Shown: one piece after another, positions 20,101 through 27,910 of the stretch
Layout: every line of letters starts with the position of its first letter
Position numbering within the stretch: position 1 is the stretch's first letter
Assembly: GCF_017355875.1 (NCBI RefSeq)
Contig: NZ_JAFEWC010000004.1
Location: 200,989 to 264,988 of the forward strand
Origin: Aridibaculum aurantiacum
GTDB taxonomy: Bacteria > Bacteroidota > Bacteroidia > Chitinophagales > Chitinophagaceae
Direction: 5' to 3'
DNA length: 64,000 nucleotides
Notes under the pieces: generated by a model
Databases searched by the model: none
Told to the model about the DNA's origin: nothing
The model's input: only the letters and a program-made list of their open reading frames with translations
Made by a program: the position numbers and the translations under genes

Positions 20101-20194
20101 CAGAAGGAATAACGAGCTGTGATAGCGTGATGAGGAGTAAGAAAATACAGCCATTCACTAGCCGTTTGCAAGGCAATGTTAGTTTCATAAGCAT
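17129..20194 (-). CDS. SusC/RagA family TonB-linked outer-membrane transporter
   Basis: The 1021-residue protein imports oligosaccharides across the outer membrane using TonB energy. It has a signal peptide ending near SAHAQQ, a carboxypeptidase-regulatory-like domain (about 40-115), a plug with VVVGYGTQRRKDLTGSVSVV near 121-140 (a SusC hallmark), VQIKIRG-like and LFIVDGVQ motifs near 175-200, and a long barrel ending PRTITVGAQLSF. Two start codons lie six bases apart (20194 and 20188); the second, MKLTLPCK, is equally possible. It heads the arabinan operon and is divergent from the sensor kinase gene, with a 151-bp shared regulatory region. Confidence 0.95.
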   Translation of the reverse strand: MLMKLTLPCKRLVNGCIFLLLITLSQLVIPSAHAQQNTKKTFKGVVLSDASVPVEGASVTVKGSKQGTYTAADGSFTIEAAPGATLVISGVGFTVKEVTLRGNNAITVQLQPTASLLDDVVVVGYGTQRRKDLTGSVSVVNVSEAKKTVTHDVARMLQGQAPGVTVHGSGEPGGFVQMKIRGISTFGNNNPLFIVDGVQMNNPFDLSPNDIESIQVLKDASAGAIYGVRAYAGVVVITTKKAKVGELKVDYTGYAGVQNVPRKLSVTDAAGYRKITNTAELNAGLAIAPGNDPTNPRFINNVNTDWQAEGFKTGVIQDHNIRFAGGNESAAYNASVGYFDQSSTYRGPQNYKRYTINAGLTGRKGIFSYGSKIFYTKSEKVNPFNGMQFHAVFGGAVTSLVTAIPTMPVHDPNRLRGYGGSDNATQRAISLNVIGMNNLLQNTSDRNRALGNFWGEIEPIKNLKYKINLSYDRTDFRNFAFEPTYDLGWYYINTQSFMFEGKGADITSMVENTLTYNFQKGRHKVDLLAGQAFQKFRNSWTNASGVGLPEPYFYTFSAIADPASKTLASGSGTATLSSFFGRANYNFDSRYLLTFNFRRDGTSRFNPDLRWGNFSSVAAAWNIHNEKFIKLPTVISSLKLRGGYGELGNQDIEFYEYQSFINPNASYLFGNTLAPGATVVSLVDPGLKWERKKTTNVALDLGLLQDKLIFTAEYYRNKTEDLLARVPISLSIGSFPWDVRTNAASTLNTGVEMSLQYHGSRGKLTYSVNGNVHTLDNKVLKLGPNDNPIYGAASKTEVGRSVGELYGYKMIGIFRDADDVSKSPTQINAAPGDVKFQDTNKDGKITDDDRIYLGRSIPNIYYGLNLSLGYGQFDFSMFWQGSAGNKVYNGIYRDLMLGQYNNHHTDMLNFWTPTNTNTNIPRPVIGDPNGNARASDRFLQDGSYVRLQNFQLGYTVNVSKLRIHRTVKNARFYVSGQNVVTFTKYKGYDPDFMSDGLFSRGFDIGSFPNPRTITVGAQLSF

Positions 20195-20230
20195 TAAATC
20201 GTTTAGTGGTAAATGCAGAATAAGCTACCG

Positions 20231-20258
20231 ATGTGAAATTGGTCAGATCATTTCACAT
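20231..20258. promoter_or_regulatory. Perfect 9-bp palindrome between susC and the sensor kinase gene
   Basis: ATGTGAAAT (20231-20239) and ATTTCACAT (20250-20258) form perfect inverted arms separated by 10 bp. The element lies midway in the only divergent promoter region of the arabinan locus and has no T-run, so an operator for a dimeric regulator is likelier than a terminator. The AraC-type response regulator encoded at 23574 is the obvious candidate, although AraC proteins usually prefer direct repeats. Confidence 0.5.
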
Positions 20259-20345
20259 TACTTCTCCTTCTAGTGTCATTATTTCAACCGAAAGTCTCAA
20301 TAAGCAAAAAGCCATAGATGAATTTTAAAACCAGCATGAGGTGCT

Positions 20346-20747
20346 ATGGTCATTTCCCTAACTTTAACTCTACCAGAAACCTCACGATTGTCCATTCCCA
20401 AGACCATACTACAGGTAGTGATCATGCTGATGCTATGTAGCAGTGGATGGGCGCAGTCGTACTATTTCAAACATTTCCAGGTAGAGAATGGGTTATCTAA
20501 CAACGCGGTTGTTTGTAGTATACAAGACAAACTTGGTTTCTTGTGGTTTGGCACCAAGGACGGGCTGAACAGGTTTGATGGTTATACTTTCAAAACTTTT
20601 AGAACCGATGCTAACAATCCCGGCAGCATCGGCAGCAACTTCATTCATACATTGTATGAAGACCCAAGGGAAATATGTGGGTGGGTACTGAAGCAGGTTT
20701 ATATAAATACGATCCTAAGTCAGAAAGCTTTCACTTGCTTGATGTAA
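20346..20747 (+). pseudogene. N-terminal fragment of the arabinan-locus sensor kinase, cut by a frameshift
   Basis: The frame encodes a signal peptide (hydrophobic near residues 20-36, ending SGWAQ) and the first beta-propeller (Reg_prop) repeats: FQVENGLSNNAVVCSIQDK, FLWFGTKDGLNRFDGYTF and GSNFIHTLYEDPR. After EDPR (base 20669) homology jumps to another frame, where the next repeat unit continues as MWVGTEAGLYKYD from 20675. Adding one G to the GGG run at 20668-20670 restores a continuous reading EDPRGNMWVGTEAG. The residues after EDPR in this frame (to 20747) resemble nothing. It is either a real inactivating mutation or a sequencing or assembly error in a homopolymer. Confidence 0.85.
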
Positions 20748-23599
20748 AGATCAATTTTACCGTGAACCAGCTGGTGGTTGACCAGGAAGAAAACCTATGG
20801 CTAACGTCGGGGTTAACGCTGTATAAATACTCTTTCAACAAAAAGACATTAACCCCTTACGCACCTCAGCAATATTTTGAAGCTACAGCAATATGCACAG
20901 CGCCAGGTGGAACTTTATGGGTTTCTACCTCTAATGGTTACCTGGCAAGGTATGAGCGCGCAACCAACAGTTTCACCACTTTCGATCTTTTTCCGAATTC
21001 AAAGGCTACGTACAAGTGGATACAAAAAATAAAGGCTACAGGTAACGGTGAAATACTAGTGGGTACTGGTAACGCAGGTGTTAAGGTTTTTGATACGCGC
21101 AGGCTTAGCCACTACAATCTTGATCTAAATATTACCAACAGCGTCGATTTGTTTGTCAGGGACTTTTTAGAAACATCGACCAATGAATTATGGATAGGAA
21201 CCGAGGCAGGCATATTTATCTATAACAGGCAGACCAAAAGCACAGTCAACCTAAAGAAACGTTACAACGATCCGTACACCATTTCTGACAATGCCATATA
21301 TACATTTTGCAGGGACAAAGAAGGTGGTATATGGGCAGGTACATACTTCGGCGGCATCAACTATTATCCATCTCCTTTTACTCCATTTAAAAAAGACATT
21401 CCGCGTATCGGCGAAAATTCTTTGAGCGGAAATGTGATAAGGGAAATAACAGAAGATAAGTTTGGAAACCTGTGGATTGGTACTGAAGATGCAGGCTTGA
21501 ACAAGCTGGATAAAGTAACAGGGAAGTATATAAACTATACAGCTTCAGGCGCCAGTGATGCATTGTCTTATTCTAATATTCATGGACTGCTGGCCACAGG
21601 CAATGAACTATGGATAGGAACATTTGAACATGGCCTGGATATACTGGATATAAGAACAGGAAAAGTGGTACGGCATTATGGCGCATCCGCCGGAAGCTCG
21701 CTCAAAAGCAACTTCATTTATACGATATACCAGGCACCAGGTGGTGAGATAATGATAGGCACCACTATTGGTATTTATGTATACAATGCTGCTAAAAAAG
21801 ATTTTGAAGCAATGCCTGGTATGCCGCTGTACAATTGGTATACATCTATTGTAAAAGATGCAAATGGCATAATATGGTCGGGCACGTATGGCAACGGCAT
21901 AAACTACTATGACAGCAAAACCGGCCATACAGGAAACTTCCGGTTTAGTGCTACAGACGGCAATAGCTTAAGCAGCGACCGCGTCAATTCTATTTTCGAG
22001 GACAAGGACCATGCTCTATGGTTTGCTACGGAAGATGGTTTGTGTAAATGGAATCCAGCTAAGAAAAATTTTAACCGTTACACCACCGACAATGGCTTAC
22101 CCAGCAACTTTATCATTAGCATCTTACAAGATGATGATAAGAAGCTCTGGATAAGTACAACCAAAGGACTTGTATCCTTTGATCCGTCGGTGGAAAAAAT
22201 ACAGGTCTTCACAAGTGCCAATGGTTTGATATCTGACCAGTTCAATTTCAGCTCAGCTTACAAAGACGCTGGCGGAAGAATGTACTTCGGTAGTGCCAAA
22301 GGCATGATCTCTTTTCATCCTAGAGAGTTTCGGCACAACACCTATGATCCACCTGTGTATATCACAGGCTTCCAGGTAAACCATAAAGATCTTGCTGTAG
22401 AAGCGGAGCAATCGCCGCTGAAGAGTGCCATCAGTTTCACTGAAAAAATAAAGCTTGATTACGATCAATCAACCTTCAGCATCGACTTTGCTGCACTAAG
22501 TTTTACAGCACCTGAAATGCTGGAGTATGCTTACAAACTACAAGGGCTCAACAATGATTGGACATACCTGAAGACCAACCGTAAAGTTTACTTTACTAAG
22601 CTGGCACCCGGCAGGTATACGTTTATGGTGCGCGCCAGGAATAGCAGCGGTGTATGGAGTAAAGATGACACTCGACTTGTGATAGAAGTGCTACCGCCGT
22701 GGTGGGCGAACAACTGGGCCTATGCGGCTTATGCATTGGCTATTTTAACGATCATCTTTTACCTGCTATATAGCTATCACAAAACCACAGAAGAGAAAAA
22801 CAGGAGGAAGATAGAGCTGCTTGAGATAGCAAAAGAGAAAGAGATCTTCACGGCTAAAATTGATTTTTTTACCAATGTAGCACATGAGATACGCACACCG
22901 CTAACACTGATAAAAGGGCCACTAAAAAAAGTGATACGAATAGCTGGTGGAATAGAGGAGTTACAAAAAAGTCTAAGCATCATGGAGCGCAATACCGACA
23001 GGTTGGTTGATCTTACCAACCAGCTGCTCGATTTCAGGCAAACAGAGATCAATGGATTTGGACTTTCCTTTGTTCATTATAACATCAACGAATTGCTGCA
23101 CGATGCCTTTCAAAGCTTTACGGAGCTGGCGGAAGAAAAAGATCTTCAGTTTAATATCCACCTGCCTGCTGAACCGGTATACGCATATATAGACGCAGAA
23201 GGCATGAACAAGATCGTTTACAACTTATATGGTAACGCGGTAAAATATGCTTGCAGTAAGATTGACGTCCGGTTATTTCCCCATCCCACCGATGAGGCTT
23301 ACTTTGTTGTACAGGTAGCGAATGACGGGTACATCATTCCGCCAGAACTAAAAGACAAAGTGTTCGAACCATTTTTCCGAATAAAAGAAACAGATCATAT
23401 CAAAGGCACCGGTATAGGCCTTGCACTTTCCAGGACATTGGCACAGCTTCACAAAGGCGAGCTGGTACTGGAAGATCCACAGGATGGGATGAATATCTTT
23501 CAAATGGTATTACCTTACCACCAGCAGATAGAGTTCAACCTTTCTGCTGATAAAAAAATTAGAAAAAGAGCAGATGAAACCGAACATATTGGTAGTTGA
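20675..23599 (+). CDS. Reg_prop sensor histidine kinase of the arabinan locus (frameshifted, main part)
   Basis: The 974-residue frame holds most of a hybrid-two-component-type sensor: many Reg_prop repeats of the form LWIGTxxGL (to about 560), a Y_Y_Y domain (about 580-665), a membrane helix (WAYAAYALAILTIIFYLLY, about 685), a HisKA domain with phospho-histidine in TNVAHEIRTPLTLIKG, and a HATPase with N-box YNLYGNAVKYA and GTGIGLALSR. The first propeller repeats and the signal peptide are in another frame upstream (20346-20674), so the natural protein is about 1,080 residues. Such sensors bind oligosaccharides in the periplasm and switch on the neighbouring susCD operon. Unlike a full hybrid sensor it stops after the HATPase; the receiver and AraC parts are a separate gene overlapping by 26 bp. 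Confidence 0.88.
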   Translation: MWVGTEAGLYKYDPKSESFHLLDVKINFTVNQLVVDQEENLWLTSGLTLYKYSFNKKTLTPYAPQQYFEATAICTAPGGTLWVSTSNGYLARYERATNSFTTFDLFPNSKATYKWIQKIKATGNGEILVGTGNAGVKVFDTRRLSHYNLDLNITNSVDLFVRDFLETSTNELWIGTEAGIFIYNRQTKSTVNLKKRYNDPYTISDNAIYTFCRDKEGGIWAGTYFGGINYYPSPFTPFKKDIPRIGENSLSGNVIREITEDKFGNLWIGTEDAGLNKLDKVTGKYINYTASGASDALSYSNIHGLLATGNELWIGTFEHGLDILDIRTGKVVRHYGASAGSSLKSNFIYTIYQAPGGEIMIGTTIGIYVYNAAKKDFEAMPGMPLYNWYTSIVKDANGIIWSGTYGNGINYYDSKTGHTGNFRFSATDGNSLSSDRVNSIFEDKDHALWFATEDGLCKWNPAKKNFNRYTTDNGLPSNFIISILQDDDKKLWISTTKGLVSFDPSVEKIQVFTSANGLISDQFNFSSAYKDAGGRMYFGSAKGMISFHPREFRHNTYDPPVYITGFQVNHKDLAVEAEQSPLKSAISFTEKIKLDYDQSTFSIDFAALSFTAPEMLEYAYKLQGLNNDWTYLKTNRKVYFTKLAPGRYTFMVRARNSSGVWSKDDTRLVIEVLPPWWANNWAYAAYALAILTIIFYLLYSYHKTTEEKNRRKIELLEIAKEKEIFTAKIDFFTNVAHEIRTPLTLIKGPLKKVIRIAGGIEELQKSLSIMERNTDRLVDLTNQLLDFRQTEINGFGLSFVHYNINELLHDAFQSFTELAEEKDLQFNIHLPAEPVYAYIDAEGMNKIVYNLYGNAVKYACSKIDVRLFPHPTDEAYFVVQVANDGYIIPPELKDKVFEPFFRIKETDHIKGTGIGLALSRTLAQLHKGELVLEDPQDGMNIFQMVLPYHQQIEFNLSADKKIRKRADETEHIGS

Positions 23600-24344
23600 T
23601 GACAACGAGGATATCCTGGAATTTTTGAGCGATGAGCTGAACGAGAAATACCAGGTGACCACTGCACTTAATGGCAACGCTGCTTTAGCTGTTATGAAAG
23701 AAGCCGCTATCCAACTTGTGGTAAGCGATGTGATGATGCCTGAAGTAGATGGCTTTGAATTATGTAAAAAGATCAAATCTGACTTTGAACATTGTCATGT
23801 GCCAGTGATACTACTCACCGCTAAGAACACTTTACAATCTAAGATACAAGGGCTTGAACATGGCGCCGATGCCTATATAGAAAAGCCGTTCGATATAGAA
23901 TACCTGGCGGTGCAGATAGCAACGCTTATCTCTAATCGTAATAAGGTAAGAGAGTACTTTATCCAGTCGCCATTGGTGCATATAAAGAGCATTGCCCACT
24001 CCAAGTCCGATGAACTGTTTCTTGAAAACTTAAACCAGGTAATTTTTGACAACCTGGATGAGCCAGAGCTGGATGTAGACAACCTGGCAAAGTACATGAA
24101 TATGAGCCGGCCAACGCTTTTCAGGAAGATCAAGCTGGTGGCAGATCTTACACCACATGAACTTATCAATCTTACCCGCTTACGTAAAGCAGCAGAACTG
24201 CTGGCTGAAGGCGATTACAAGATCTACGAGATTTCAAACATGGTAGGGTATAACTCGCAGACGATCTTCGGTAGAAACTTCTTTAAGCAGTTTGGCTGTA
24301 CACCTACAGAATACCAGAAGAAAAACCAGGCAGTAAAAAAATGA
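23574..24344 (+). CDS. Response regulator with AraC-type DNA-binding domain
   Basis: The 256-residue protein has a receiver domain (about 1-120) with the acidic pair in VVDDNEDIL, phospho-acceptor aspartate in VVSDVMMPEVDG, the threonine in ILLTAKN and lysine in YIEKPFD. The C-terminal AraC domain (about 150-250) has two helix-turn-helix units, including LDVDNLAKYMNMSRPTLFRKIK and ISNMVGYNSQTIFGRNFFKQFG. It should be phosphorylated by the sensor kinase encoded just upstream, whose gene overlaps it by 26 bp in a different frame, and activate the arabinan operon. In many Bacteroidota these domains are the C-terminal end of one hybrid protein; here they stand alone. Confidence 0.92.
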   Translation: MKPNILVVDDNEDILEFLSDELNEKYQVTTALNGNAALAVMKEAAIQLVVSDVMMPEVDGFELCKKIKSDFEHCHVPVILLTAKNTLQSKIQGLEHGADAYIEKPFDIEYLAVQIATLISNRNKVREYFIQSPLVHIKSIAHSKSDELFLENLNQVIFDNLDEPELDVDNLAKYMNMSRPTLFRKIKLVADLTPHELINLTRLRKAAELLAEGDYKIYEISNMVGYNSQTIFGRNFFKQFGCTPTEYQKKNQAVKK

Positions 24345-24512
24345 TACTTTAAATTCTTTGTGTCTACTGCACCGCCAGTTTCCTTGCTTGGCTTACATTA
24401 GAGGAATCAAAGGTTGTTACCAGTAAGAAAACAAGCAAACAACCGGCACATACTATACAGGAACGAGGGGAAAAGAAACAGTTTGAAAACAGATAACCAG
24501 GAATAGATTTCA

Positions 24513-25886
24513 ATGACAACCGAAACCCACAGCAAAGCAGCCAGCGCCTTTCTGCAAGACGAGGAGCGCAGCAAGTGGCACGATGATACGCTATGGTTTG
24601 TGCGTGCAAAGCGAGATAAAGCGGCTAACAAATTACCGGGATGGGAAGCATTGCGTGATGCAGCAGCAGCCATCAAAGAGCATACACTTTCCAGGCTTGA
24701 TGAATACCTGGAAGAATTTGAAGCCAATGCCATTGCTAATGGTGTAAAAGTGCATTGGGCCAATGATGCAGCAGAACACAATTCCATTATCTATTCTATA
24801 CTCCAGGAAAATAATGCGAAGCGGGTTGTAAAGAGCAAGTCGATGCTTACGGAGGAATGTGCTTTAAACCCATACCTGCAATCAAAAGGAGTAGAGGTAG
24901 TAGACACCGACCTGGGTGAATTCATTGTTCAACTACGTGATGAGCATCCAAGTCATATTGTACTTCCTGCCATTCACCTGAAGAAGCAGGATGTAAGCGA
25001 TACTTTTCATCAGCATCTTCACACAGAAAAAAATAATAAAGACGAGGTATACCTGACACGTGCAGCCCGCAGTTTTTTGCGTGAGAAATATCTTACAGCA
25101 GATGCCGCTATTACAGGTGTCAATTTTGCCATTGCAGAAACGGGCGGTATTGTAGTATGTACCAATGAAGGCAATGCAGATTTTGGCGCTAATGCTAACA
25201 AGGTTCACATCGCCTGTATGGGTTTTGAAAAGCTTATTCCAAAGCTTGATCACTTATCTGTTTTTTTAAGATTACTTGCACGTAGTGCTACAGGCCAGCC
25301 AATCACTACTTATTCAAGCCATTTTAGAAAGCCAAAGCAAGGGCAACAAATGCACTTGGTGATAGTGAACAATGGCCGTGCAAATCAATTGAGTAAACCT
25401 GCATTTCGCAACTCATTAAAATGTATTCGTTGCGCAGCTTGTTTTAATACCTGCCCTGTTTATAGAAGAAGCGGCGGACATAGTTACCATACATCTATTG
25501 CTGGTCCTATAGGTAGCATACTTGCACCAAATATGGATATGCGCAAAAATGCCGACCTGCCTTTTGCCTCTACCTTATGCGGCTCATGCACCAATGTATG
25601 CCCGGTAAAAATTAATATTCACGAACAGCTGTACGCATGGCGGCAGGTGCTTATGAAAGAAGGATATGGTGGCGCAGCCAAAACTGCTGCTATGAAATCT
25701 ATGTCTGTTGTTCTTTCTAATCCTAAACTATATAGGGTAAGTGGATCCGTTGGCCGCAGTGTAATGCGTCTTGCACCATGGTCGGTAAATAATAAGCTGA
25801 ACCCATGGTATAAGCAACGCGATCTTCCTGAACCACCTAAACAAAGCTTCAGAGACTGGTACCTGAAAAACAAAACCAATGAGTAG
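24513..25886 (+). CDS. lutB: LutB, iron-sulfur subunit of L-lactate utilisation complex
   Basis: The 457-residue protein has a LUD domain in the first two thirds and two [4Fe-4S] ferredoxin motifs: CIRCAACFNTCP near 303-314 and CGSCTNVCPVKIN near 355-367. This is the LutB/YkgF layout. Together with LutA and LutC it oxidises L-lactate, here probably from rhamnose breakdown. It overlaps lutC by 8 bp, so the two are translationally coupled. lutA is on the other side of the arabinan locus. The 168 bp before it (24345-24512) show no terminator and no recognisable gene. Confidence 0.93.
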   Translation: MTTETHSKAASAFLQDEERSKWHDDTLWFVRAKRDKAANKLPGWEALRDAAAAIKEHTLSRLDEYLEEFEANAIANGVKVHWANDAAEHNSIIYSILQENNAKRVVKSKSMLTEECALNPYLQSKGVEVVDTDLGEFIVQLRDEHPSHIVLPAIHLKKQDVSDTFHQHLHTEKNNKDEVYLTRAARSFLREKYLTADAAITGVNFAIAETGGIVVCTNEGNADFGANANKVHIACMGFEKLIPKLDHLSVFLRLLARSATGQPITTYSSHFRKPKQGQQMHLVIVNNGRANQLSKPAFRNSLKCIRCAACFNTCPVYRRSGGHSYHTSIAGPIGSILAPNMDMRKNADLPFASTLCGSCTNVCPVKINIHEQLYAWRQVLMKEGYGGAAKTAAMKSMSVVLSNPKLYRVSGSVGRSVMRLAPWSVNNKLNPWYKQRDLPEPPKQSFRDWYLKNKTNE

Positions 25887-26475
25887 CAGGCAGCAAATAT
25901 TAGCAGCTATCAAAGCAGCACGTCCCGAACCTACGCCACTTCCTGCAATGGATTTTGCAGGAGATAAAAATGGAATGCTGGAAGAGTACATCACCACCCT
26001 TACAGGCATAGGAGGAAATTGTATTGTAGCGGAAGACCTGCAAGTAGTGAATGATCACATTGCTGATCAGCTTGCTGCGGGAAAGCAGGTTGTGCAAACA
26101 ATAGATACATTGGCAGCTTACAATGCCGAAGCCTTCAAAGATGCAACTGCCCTTGCGCTCGAAACGGTAGATACAGCTTATGTAAAAGGAGAATTAGCGG
26201 TAGCAGAAAATGGTGCTGTATATGTTCCTGAGAAGAATATGCTGCACAGGGTATTACCATTTATCTGCCAGCATCTTGTTTTTGTAGTAAATGAAAAGCA
26301 ACTGGTACCTACTATGCACGAAGCCTATGCTACCAACATCATGAATGGAGATGACTATGGTGTTTTTATAGCGGGTCCATCTAAAACAGCTGATATAGAA
26401 CAGTCGCTGGTGATAGGTGCGCATGGTCCCTTAAATCTTACCGTTTTTATGGTACAAGACAATAAAGGCAGCTAA
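25879..26475 (+). CDS. lutC: LutC, LUD-domain subunit of L-lactate utilisation complex
   Basis: The 198-residue protein is a single LUD domain; LAVAENGAVYVPE near 112-125, HQHLVFV-like and FIAGPSKTADIEQSLVIGAHGP near 165-185 are the family signatures (nucleotide-sugar-like fold with the conserved GPS-TADIE motif). It starts inside lutB (8-bp overlap) and probably forms a complex with LutA and LutB. No metal cluster motif is present, as is normal for LutC. Confidence 0.92.
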   Translation: MSSRQQILAAIKAARPEPTPLPAMDFAGDKNGMLEEYITTLTGIGGNCIVAEDLQVVNDHIADQLAAGKQVVQTIDTLAAYNAEAFKDATALALETVDTAYVKGELAVAENGAVYVPEKNMLHRVLPFICQHLVFVVNEKQLVPTMHEAYATNIMNGDDYGVFIAGPSKTADIEQSLVIGAHGPLNLTVFMVQDNKGS

Positions 26476-26547
26476 ACCATTTGCACTTACTACAACACCT
26501 GTTGTTTATATTTATTAATAAACCGAAACAAAACCCATAAGATTCTA

Positions 26548-27687
26548 ATGAAGCAATTAATTGCATGTTTATTGTTGGCAACCGCTATTGGTGGACTAAC
26601 ATCTTGTAAAGATCAAAAAGGAACTACCATGAATGAAGAAAAAGCAAAAGCAGGTATAACAAGTAAAGATTGGGGCGAAGCCGATGGGAAGAAGGTAATG
26701 CTGTACACGCTTACCAACAACAGCGGCATGGAAGTAAAGATCACCAACTATGGCGGCATTGTTACCTCGTGGATGGCACCGGGTAAAGATGGTTCCAATG
26801 CTAATATCGTTCTTGGCTTCGATGACCTGCAAGGCTATATGGCGCCACCACCATATTTTGGAGCTATCATTGGTCGCTATGGCAATAGGATATCAAAAGG
26901 AAAATTTTCTATAGACGGACAGGAATATACTCTTGCAACAAACAATGGTCAAAACCACTTACATGGCGGTGACAAAGGCTTTGATAAAGTAGTATGGGAT
27001 GCAGCACCTGTAAATGAAAATGAACCGGCTCTCACACTTACTTACCTGAGTAAAGATGGTGAAGAAGGTTATCCGGGAAACTTAAAAGTAACTGTGAAAT
27101 ATACTTTGACAGATGCCAACGAGCTGTTGATAGAATATGATGCAGAAACAGATAAAGCTACTCCTGTTAATCTCACCAATCATAGCTATTTCAATCTTTC
27201 AGGCGATCATACCACTGGTATATTGAATCACTCGCTGATGATAGATGCAGATAAATATACTCCCGTAGATACTACACTTATACCTACTGGAGAATTAAAA
27301 GATGTAACTGGGACTCCTTTTGATTTCAGGCAATTCAAACAAATAGGAGCAGACATAGCAAAAGTAGAAGGTGGCTACGATCACAATTGGGTATTGAACA
27401 GGAAAGGAAGTGACCTGCAACGTGTAGCCGTTCTTTCAGATGCAGCAAGCGGACGCCAGTTAGAAGTTCATACCACTGAGCCTGGAATCCAATTCTACTC
27501 TGGTAACTTCTTAGATGGCACACTATCAACCAGTAATGGTAAGGCTATCAACAAACACGCAGCGCTATGTTTAGAAACGCAGCACTTTCCTGACTCGCCT
27601 AATCAACCATCTTTCCCAACCACTATACTAAAGCCGGGCGAGAAGTATCATACAGTTACTAAGTACGTGGTAACAGTAGCGAAATAG
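26548..27687 (+). CDS. Aldose 1-epimerase, lipoprotein form
   Basis: The 379-residue enzyme interconverts alpha and beta anomers of free sugars. Family signatures are YGGIVTSWMAPGKDG, GAIIGRYGNRISKGKF, NNGQNHLHGG, the catalytic histidine in NLTNHSYFNLSG and the catalytic glutamate in CLETQHFPDSPNQP. It has a lipobox (GGLTSC, Cys20), so it probably acts in the periplasm or at the outer membrane, on sugars set free by the neighbouring glycosidases. It follows lutC by 72 bp and is followed by a strong terminator. L-arabinose is a sensible substrate by context but galactose or glucose cannot be excluded. Confidence 0.92.
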   Translation: MKQLIACLLLATAIGGLTSCKDQKGTTMNEEKAKAGITSKDWGEADGKKVMLYTLTNNSGMEVKITNYGGIVTSWMAPGKDGSNANIVLGFDDLQGYMAPPPYFGAIIGRYGNRISKGKFSIDGQEYTLATNNGQNHLHGGDKGFDKVVWDAAPVNENEPALTLTYLSKDGEEGYPGNLKVTVKYTLTDANELLIEYDAETDKATPVNLTNHSYFNLSGDHTTGILNHSLMIDADKYTPVDTTLIPTGELKDVTGTPFDFRQFKQIGADIAKVEGGYDHNWVLNRKGSDLQRVAVLSDAASGRQLEVHTTEPGIQFYSGNFLDGTLSTSNGKAINKHAALCLETQHFPDSPNQPSFPTTILKPGEKYHTVTKYVVTVAK

Positions 27688-27712
27688 ACTACTTCTAAAA
27701 TAATGATTAAAG

Positions 27713-27738
27713 AAGCCGGCTTTCTGCCGGCTTTTTTT
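27713..27738 (+). terminator. Rho-independent terminator after the aldose epimerase gene
   Basis: Stem AAGCCGGC (27713-27720) with GCCGGCTT (27726-27733), five-base loop, then a seven-T run (27732-27738). It closes the lutB-lutC-epimerase transcript. Confidence 0.93.
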
Positions 27739-27910
27739 GTAGAACAGTGAGAGAAAAACTTTGGTTCTCAGGTTCAACTTTTTGTGCTTGTTTTTGTTTG
27801 GTTTTAGCAATCATGTCCATAAAACCTTAATATCTAAACAGAAGGTTTGGATGGTACTGAGGAATGCTTTTTTAGTATAAGGCATTTGCTAATCTACCCA
27901 TGAGAAACTT

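Noticed and set aside
23540-23599. Programmed frameshift joining sensor kinase and response regulator, suggested by the A-rich run before the overlap
   Set aside because: No clear slippery heptamer with a following stem was found, and the regulator has its own ATG and a complete receiver domain.
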